Assembly: GCF_001704415.2 (NCBI RefSeq)
Contig: NW_017189752.1
Span: 186,001 to 250,000 of the forward strand
From: Capra hircus
Lineage: Eukaryota > Chordata > Mammalia > Artiodactyla > Bovidae
Length of the DNA: 64,000 nucleotides
Reading direction: 5' to 3'
Shown: positions 58,481-64,000 of the stretch, in pieces
Position numbering within the stretch: the first letter of the stretch is position 1
Layout of the letters: every line of letters begins with the position of its first letter
Translations under genes and position numbers: made by a program
Notes under the pieces: generated by a model
Told to the model about the DNA's origin: nothing
The model's input: the letters and a program-made list of their open reading frames with translations, nothing else
Database searches by the model: none

Positions 58481-59178
58481 CTTCTTTTACCTTGTTTTCA
58501 TATTACATTTAAAATGATTAAAAGCTTAGGTTTTAAAGATCTTAGCTTGTGGGTCATATGAAAATAGGCTGTGGTCTGGATTTGGCCCACTGGCCATAGT
58601 TAGCCAACCCTTATCTAAAGTTCCATTGATATTTTATTGTATTTGCTTTGCAACAAAGCTAGCCAGATGTCTCTATATTGGCCATCTTTCAGTAGTCAAA
58701 AATTAACAGTTAAAATCAGTAGATACATGCATCAGGATTTCTGTTTGCTCCATTATTGACAATGTGTTCATCAATCATTTAATGATTTGTGATTGTTTGA
58801 TTAAAATGATTAATCTGTTAAAAAAATAGATACATGTATCTTTAACACAACAGAGGGTAATCTGCATAGGATAAAATGCTATACATAAAATTAGACTGAT
58901 AATTACTTATTCATTCCTTGAATGATCTCATTACTCTGGAATTATTAAGATTTACTATGCAGTGAATTGTCTTGAGGGTTCCATTAATGTATAAAAGTAT
59001 GCATTAATATAAATTATAATATCAAATTATAGCTAAATTACCAATGAAAGCAGCCTCTGTTCCATACAATTTAGTGAATCTCAGCTTGAAAGATGCTTCT
59101 CGGAGGAGGCAGGTGTTATTTTCCTGGCAGAGGCACTGAGGCGGCTAACTCCCCCACCTTCTCCGTCCTGTGTTTCAG
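58481..59178. other. CLCN4 intron 4 end, AT-rich
   Basis: Strongly AT-rich (58620-59050) with TAAT/ATTA-type words, no named repeat apart from a possible hAT-like scrap at 58560-58612. Leads to the exon 5 acceptor. Confidence 0.4.
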
Positions 59179-59385
59179 ATAAAGACCATCTTGAGTGGCT
59201 TCATCATCAGGGGCTACTTGGGCAAGTGGACCCTGCTGATCAAGACTGTCACGCTGGTGTTGGTGGTGTCCTCAGGCCTGAGCCTGGGCAAGGAAGGGCC
59301 GCTGGTGCACGTGGCCTGTTGCTGCGGCAACTTCTTCAGCAGCCTTTTCTCCAAGTACAGCAAGAACGAGGGCAAAAGGCGTGAG
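59179..59385 (+). CDS. CLCN4: CLCN4 coding exon 5: residues 186-254, gating glutamate E224
   Basis: Acceptor CTGTGTTTCAG ends at 59178; donor GAG|GTGAGC at 59386. Contains GKEGPLVH at residues 222-229, the second ClC signature. E224 is the gating glutamate that moves in and out of the anion path and takes part in proton transfer. Flanking helices are IKTILSGFIIRGYLG (186-200), TVTLVLVVSSGLSL (208-221) and a cysteine triplet ACCCGNFF (about 231-238). The exon ends in the basic loop SKNEGKRRE. 207 nt, 69 codons, phase 0. The following intron is only 100 nt and has no in-frame stop. Confidence 0.97.
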
Positions 59386-59485
59386 GTGAGCATGCTCAGG
59401 GTGAAGCCCCGCCCTCTCCAGGCTTACCTGCACCTGCTGACTTTCCCGAAAGACCTGGAACTGACGGGAGCTCTTTGCCTCACAG

Positions 59486-59566
59486 GTGCTGTCAGCCGCA
59501 GCTGCTGCCGGGGTCTCTGTGGCCTTTGGTGCCCCGATTGGGGGTGTGCTTTTCAGTCTGGAAGAG
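59486..59566 (+). CDS. CLCN4: CLCN4 coding exon 6: residues 255-281, ending at proton glutamate E281
   Basis: An 81-nt exon (27 codons) starting after TTGCCTCACAG at 59485, with donor GAG|GTGAGC at 59567. It encodes an alanine-rich helix (VLSAAAAAGVSVAFGAP), then GGVLFSLEE. The last residue is E281, the internal proton glutamate that marks ClC exchangers; ClC channels have valine there. Its presence means the encoded protein keeps the exchanger signature. In phase 0, skipping this exon would remove 27 residues without a frameshift but would delete E281. Confidence 0.97.
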
Positions 59567-59885
59567 GTGAGCATGGGCAGTGGAGGGGCCCCATGGTTCT
59601 GAGCACTGAGGAACACATTGTGGGGAGAAACACATGGGGGGTCAGCAAGGCAGGAGGTGTTCTTGTTCAACCCCCTTGAGGACTGGATCCAAAGGAGGAT
59701 TGAGAGATTCCTACAACTCATGAAGGAGCCACAGTATTCTCCGTGAAATACCGTTTTTTTTTTTTTAAGTCTTGTTTTAAAAATTGCCAGTGTGATTTTG
59801 AGGGGGCGGGGTGGAGATTTGGTCTCCTTTCTCTTCCATAAGCAACGTAATGAATAAACAATTTTTATTTTTTTGCCACTGGAAT

Positions 59886-60010
59886 GGATCTAGTCCAGCG
59901 CTTGGCCCATGTTGTATGTCAAGAGCCAGACAGTAAATACTTGAGGCTTTGCATGTCTCGGTGCCCGGTCCCAGCCACTGATCTCAGCCCTTGTAGCTTG
60001 GAGGGTGCAG
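59886..60010 (-). repeat. hAT-like DNA transposon fragment
   Basis: AGAGCCAGACAGTAAATACT and GAGGCTTTGCATGTCTCGG, antisense to the type at 43044. Confidence 0.55.
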
Positions 60011-60154
60011 CAGGCCACATGCACGTGCGCTGCCTGGCTGTCTTCCAAAGAGACCTTCCTTATGAATGTTAAAGTTTGAATTTTCTATCACTGTCACCAG
60101 ATATTGTCCTCCTTTTGAATATTTCACGTCTCAAAATATTCTTTTCTCCCCAAA

Positions 60155-60245
60155 AAGTATAGTTGATTTACAATGTTGTGTTAATGTCTGCTGTATAGCA
60201 CCATGATTCAGTTACATATATATAGATTCTTTTTCTCCCTGAACC
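60155..60245 (-). repeat. L1 3' fragment
   Basis: GTATAGTTGATTTACAATGT and TCTGCTGTATAGCACCATGA. Confidence 0.7.
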
Positions 60246-60663
60246 ATTTAAAAGTGTAAAAACCATTCTTAACTCATGCACCTTCCAGATACATCTGCTG
60301 AGCCAGGAGTTTCAACCCAGGCTCTGTTGTCTAGAGAATCAAATCAGAGATTGATTTTCCTTTAGGAGGCGCTCTCTGCCATAAACAGAATTATGATACA
60401 GTGTTCGCATTTCTCTTTTAAAATAGCTCAAATGCACCTTAAATGGTATCTGTTCCAATTTTAGACAGAGTCCTTTAAAATATCTTTGTTCGTGTGTTTG
60501 GGCCTTATTTACACCACTGATTGAGGAAGTAAGTTCCTCCCATCTTTGATTTGAACGTGACTTTCATGGCAAATGCTGGCAGGGGGCTGCTGATCAGTGG
60601 GTCTGGGGCCCTGGGGCAGCTCTTTTGTCTATCAGCCTCTTACTTTTCACTCGTTGGTTGTAG

Positions 60664-61209
60664 GTCAGCTACTACTTTCCGTTAAAGACCCTGTGGCGGT
60701 CCTTTTTTGCGGCCCTGGTGGCAGCCTTCACGCTGCGATCCATCAATCCATTCGGGAACAGCCGCCTTGTCCTCTTCTACGTGGAGTATCACACGCCCTG
60801 GTACATGGCTGAGCTCTTCCCCTTCATCCTGCTTGGGGTCTTCGGGGGCTTGTGGGGGACCCTCTTCATCCGCTGCAACATCGCCTGGTGCCGGAGGCGC
60901 AAGACCACCAAGCTAGGGAAGTACCCAGTGTTGGAGGTCATCGCAGTGACTGCCATCACCGCCATTGTTGCCTACCCCAACCCCTACACACGCCGCAGCA
61001 CAAGTGAGCTCATTTCCGAGCTCTTCAATGATTGCGGGGCCCTTGAGTCCTCCCAGCTGTGTGACTACATCAACGACCCCAACATGACGCGGCCTGTGGA
61101 TGACATCCCTGACCGGCCAGCCGGGGTTGGGGTTTACACGGCCATCTGGCAGCTGGCCCTGGCGCTGATCTTCAAGATCATCATTACCATATTCACCTTT
61201 GGCATGAAG
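60664..61209 (+). CDS. CLCN4: CLCN4 coding exon 7: residues 282-463, helices H-M region
   Basis: The largest exon here, 546 nt (182 codons), acceptor TCGTTGGTTGTAG ending at 60663 and donor AAG|GTCAGT at 61210, phase 0 at both ends. It begins VSYYFPLKTLWRSFF, contains the conserved INPFGN (308-313), a hydrophobic helix about 331-351, the basic cytosolic loop WCRRRKTTKLGK (356-367), a helix about 370-385, and a loop (386-440) with the sequon N421-M-T and cysteines 405 and 414. It ends with the helix ALALIFKIIITIFTFGMK (446-463). No stop or frameshift. Confidence 0.97.
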
Positions 61210-62648
61210 GTCAGTGAAGGGGAGGAAAGGTGCCAGGGGTGGTGGGCAACCCTGTCTTTCTGAAGATGGGACCCCAGAATCCAATCATGCCAGGAGAAAG
61301 AGGGAGCTGAGCTTTGCTGAATGGTCTCAGGTGCCAACCACTTGACATTCTTTCAACCAACAAAAAACAACGCTTTTGAGAAACATTAAGCCTGTGGAAT
61401 AGTTTTTTTTATTTTTTGGAGTAGAGATTTTTAACCCCATTTTACAAGTGAAGAACCTAAGGCTCAGAGTATATCATTCATACGGAGCTGTGTACAGCTT
61501 GGTGAATATTCACAAAATACACTTGTGTGACCAGCACCAGACCAGGAGCAGAACACTGGGAACCTTCCAGAATCCAATTGTGTTCCACCACAGTTGTTTT
61601 TGTGGTATTTCTATGAATTGTTTCTTTTTAAAAAAGTCTTGAGAAGCTGTGTACTTGGGTGCAGTGGTCAAACACAAACCTGAATTTTTGCTTTGAGAAC
61701 AAGGAAGAATAGGCGTTATTAAACAGGTGACTGTGATGCAGAGGGATTTATTTTCATTCTGGTGCCTGCTGGGAGAAGTCTGCTTTGAAGTCACAGGGGA
61801 TTAGATGAAGGGGGGTGGGGATAAGAGATGTTTAAGGAATAATTTCCTCAGGAATGTCACACACTCTTGAAATTACACCGGAGGATCCAAACTTAACTTG
61901 AATTTGGTTAAAGACCCACTTCCATCCTCAGATTCAGGACAATCGGCCAGGAAGGGGTTGCGGTTCATAAATGCAGCTGCTGGTCACAATCGGCAGCCAT
62001 GTGCAGTCTCTGTGAACAGAGTCAAGTCTTTTCTGTACCATGTGTCCGATGACTAGAGGGATGAACATGTATTCTCACACAGCAAAATACAAAATGCGCT
62101 ATTACTGAGGCCTTTCAGTTTATATAGTCTCTCTGACGGGTGTTTGGCCGCTGTATTTTCAAGAGGCCACTAAGTTCATGACAAGGTTTTTGGAAGATGC
62201 AAGGCAGGTCCACTGATGTTTTTAGCTTCTTTATTTGACCTGTGCACAGTTAAAGGCCTTGCTTTTCCATTGTCATGCGGTGGCGTGACATTTAATTTTA
62301 AAAGCTGATCTGAATGATGGGCGAGGGGAGAGAGAGTGGTATCTCAAGTGACAGATGCACACTTTGAATGTTATTTGCAGTGGGGCTTATCATCCTTTAA
62401 TCCACAGCAGGCAAACCAGGCCAGCTTTTGAAGGCAAGGCAGTGAAAGTGTAAAATTGCATTCTCTCCAAGTCACAGTAGATCACTGGTCCATGGTTTCC
62501 CAGTTGACCCATATTTTGAAGCGTTGCCCCACCTTTGAAGACTGAAGGAAGATACCAGCTTGTTGAGGGAGGCGGAGTTTCCTTGGGGGTGTGGCGGCGG
62601 GAATGGGGACCCCTTCCCTCATGCATGTTTCTCCTGTGCTCCCTGCAG
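61210..62648. other. CLCN4 intron 7, mostly unassigned
   Basis: A tentative decayed L1-like scrap at 61470-61600; otherwise single-copy with no gene. Confidence 0.4.
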
Positions 62649-62835
62649 ATCCCGTCCGGCCTCTTCATCCCCAGCATGGCTGTGGGGGCCATGGCAGGCA
62701 GGATGGTGGGAATTGGTGTGGAGCAGCTGGCTTACCATCACCATGACTGGATCATCTTCAGGAACTGGTGCAGGCCCGGTGCAGACTGTGTCACCCCAGG
62801 GCTCTATGCCATGGTGGGGGCTGCAGCTTGCCTAG
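62649..62835 (+). CDS. CLCN4: CLCN4 coding exon 8: residues 464-525, third ClC signature GLFIP
   Basis: Acceptor TGCTCCCTGCAG ends at 62648; donor CTAG|GTACTG at 62836. Begins IPSGLFIPSMAVGAMAGRM; GLFIP at 467-471 is the GxFxP signature at the start of helix N, which with S181 and E224 lines the anion-binding site. A histidine cluster YHHHDW at 492-497 and CRPGADC at 504-510 follow, then GLYAMVGAAACL (514-525). 187 nt, leaving one base of the split glycine codon 526. Confidence 0.97.
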
Positions 62836-62965
62836 GTACTGTGTGGGTGTGGGTGTGGGCATGGGTTTGTGTGTGTGAGAGAGATGTGAGTAGCAGGGCT
62901 TTTCTTTGCTTAGTCATCCAGGGACCCAGGCTGATGGGATCTCTGCTATCTTGCCACTGTACCAT

Positions 62966-63060
62966 CTAAAATAGTGCGTAGGCAGCAGGGGGCTGCTCAA
63001 CATCCTAGAATCTGTAGGACAGCCCTCCCCCACCCCCACCCCAGTGAAGGAAGAATGACC
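62966..63060 (+). repeat. MER5A-like fragment
   Basis: GCTGCTCAACATCCTAGAAT and GGACAGCCCTCCCCCACC. Confidence 0.65.
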
Positions 63061-63159
63061 CGGCTCCAACTGTTCTTCATTGCAAGATCGGGAGTTAGTT
63101 TGGATTCTTCCTTTGAATACCAAGGGACACAAGGATGGGTGCATCTCCTGTTTGTTGTT

Positions 63160-63366
63160 TGTCATCATTTAACTGCACAGTTGTGCTTGACTCTTTGGGA
63201 CCCCATGGACTGTAGCCCACCAGGCTCCTCCGTCCAGGGGATTTTCCAGGCAAGAGGACTGGAGTGGAGTGCCCTTTCCTACTCCAGGCCATCTTCCTGA
63301 CCGAGAGATTGAACCCACGTCCCCTGCATTGGCAGGTGGCTTCTTTACCACTTAGCCATTTGGGAC
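63160..63366 (-). repeat. Bov-tA SINE
   Basis: GTCATCATTTAACTGCACAG to CACTTAGCCATTTGGGACAT. Confidence 0.9.
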
Positions 63367-63497
63367 ATGGCTATCTATAGCCCTTAGAAATCTCTACCAT
63401 TTCCAGCTTGAGGGGTTCGAGAAAAGAGCCACATGTACTGAGACAGAAACCTGCAGAGCCCATATAGGATCCACTCACCAAAATGCAAAGGGTGTGA

Positions 63498-63675
63498 AAG
63501 TGAAGTCACTCGGTCGTGTCCAACTCTTTGCGACCCTGTGGACTGTATCCCACCAGGCTGCTCCATCCATGGGATTTTCCAGGCAAGAGTACTGGAGTGG
63601 GTTGCCATTTCCTTCTCCAGGGGATCTTCCCAACCAAGGGATTGAATCCGGGTCTTCCGCATTGCAGGCAGAGGG
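63498..63675 (-). repeat. Bov-tA SINE, 5' part missing
   Basis: AAGTGAAGTCACTCGGTCGT to GGGTCTTCCGCATTGCAGGC; the tRNA-like head end is lost. Confidence 0.88.
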
Positions 63676-63750
63676 TGTGGTCCTGGATGAATAGACACCT
63701 CACTGTCATTCACAGGAGGAGACCCAGACAGATGTGACTTATGGTGCTGA

Positions 63751-64000
<250 letters not shown>

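Noticed and set aside
59170..59679. A single 169-codon exon covering exons 5 and 6
   Set aside because: Both internal splice sites are good and the frame after the 100-nt intron is wrong for exon 6, so the intron is real.

Overview
This is a piece of a ruminant (bovid) chromosome, almost certainly from the X. The strongest evidence is repeat content. The window is packed with Bov-tA SINEs, BovB (RTE-type) LINE fragments, cetartiodactyl CHR SINEs and ruminant L1 3' ends. Beneath these lie older mammalian repeats: MIR, MER5A, MER20-like, MLT1/MaLR and hAT-like copies. Cattle, sheep, goat and relatives cannot be told apart by eye.

The one protein-coding gene I can support is CLCN4, on the + strand. 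It encodes the endosomal 2Cl-/H+ exchanger ClC-4. Nine coding exons are visible: 41379-41522, 44776-44875, 49283-49470, 52185-52307, 59179-59385, 59486-59566, 60664-61209, 62649-62835 and 63914 to the window end. Every splice phase agrees. Together they give residues 1-554 of a protein that is about 760 residues long in mammals. The key ClC features fall at the positions expected for ClC-4: GSGIP at 180-184, gating glutamate E224, proton glutamate E281 and GLFIP at 467-471. The rest of the last membrane helices and the two CBS domains lie beyond the right edge.

Layout: 1-10.8 kb is intergenic and repeat-rich, and includes an unusual 208-bp inverted duplication at 5.3-5.9 kb. Two CpG-rich regions follow, at 10.9-11.2 and 12.5-12.8 kb. 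Both have promoter-like motifs and good splice donors, and they are the probable CLCN4 5' end. The non-coding leader intron from about 12.7 to 41.4 kb holds most of the mobile elements. It includes an LTR-like sequence broken up by three BovB pieces, two of which form an inverted repeat with arms of about 1.3 kb. From 41.4 to 64 kb is the coding half of the gene, again with repeat-filled introns.

I found no second gene, no functional RNA gene, no CRISPR array and no operon-like or defence-like system. Other long open frames are either BovB reverse-transcriptase remains or chance frames in repeats and GC-rich DNA. Repeat boundaries were read by eye and are good to roughly 5-20 bases unless a target-site duplication fixes them.
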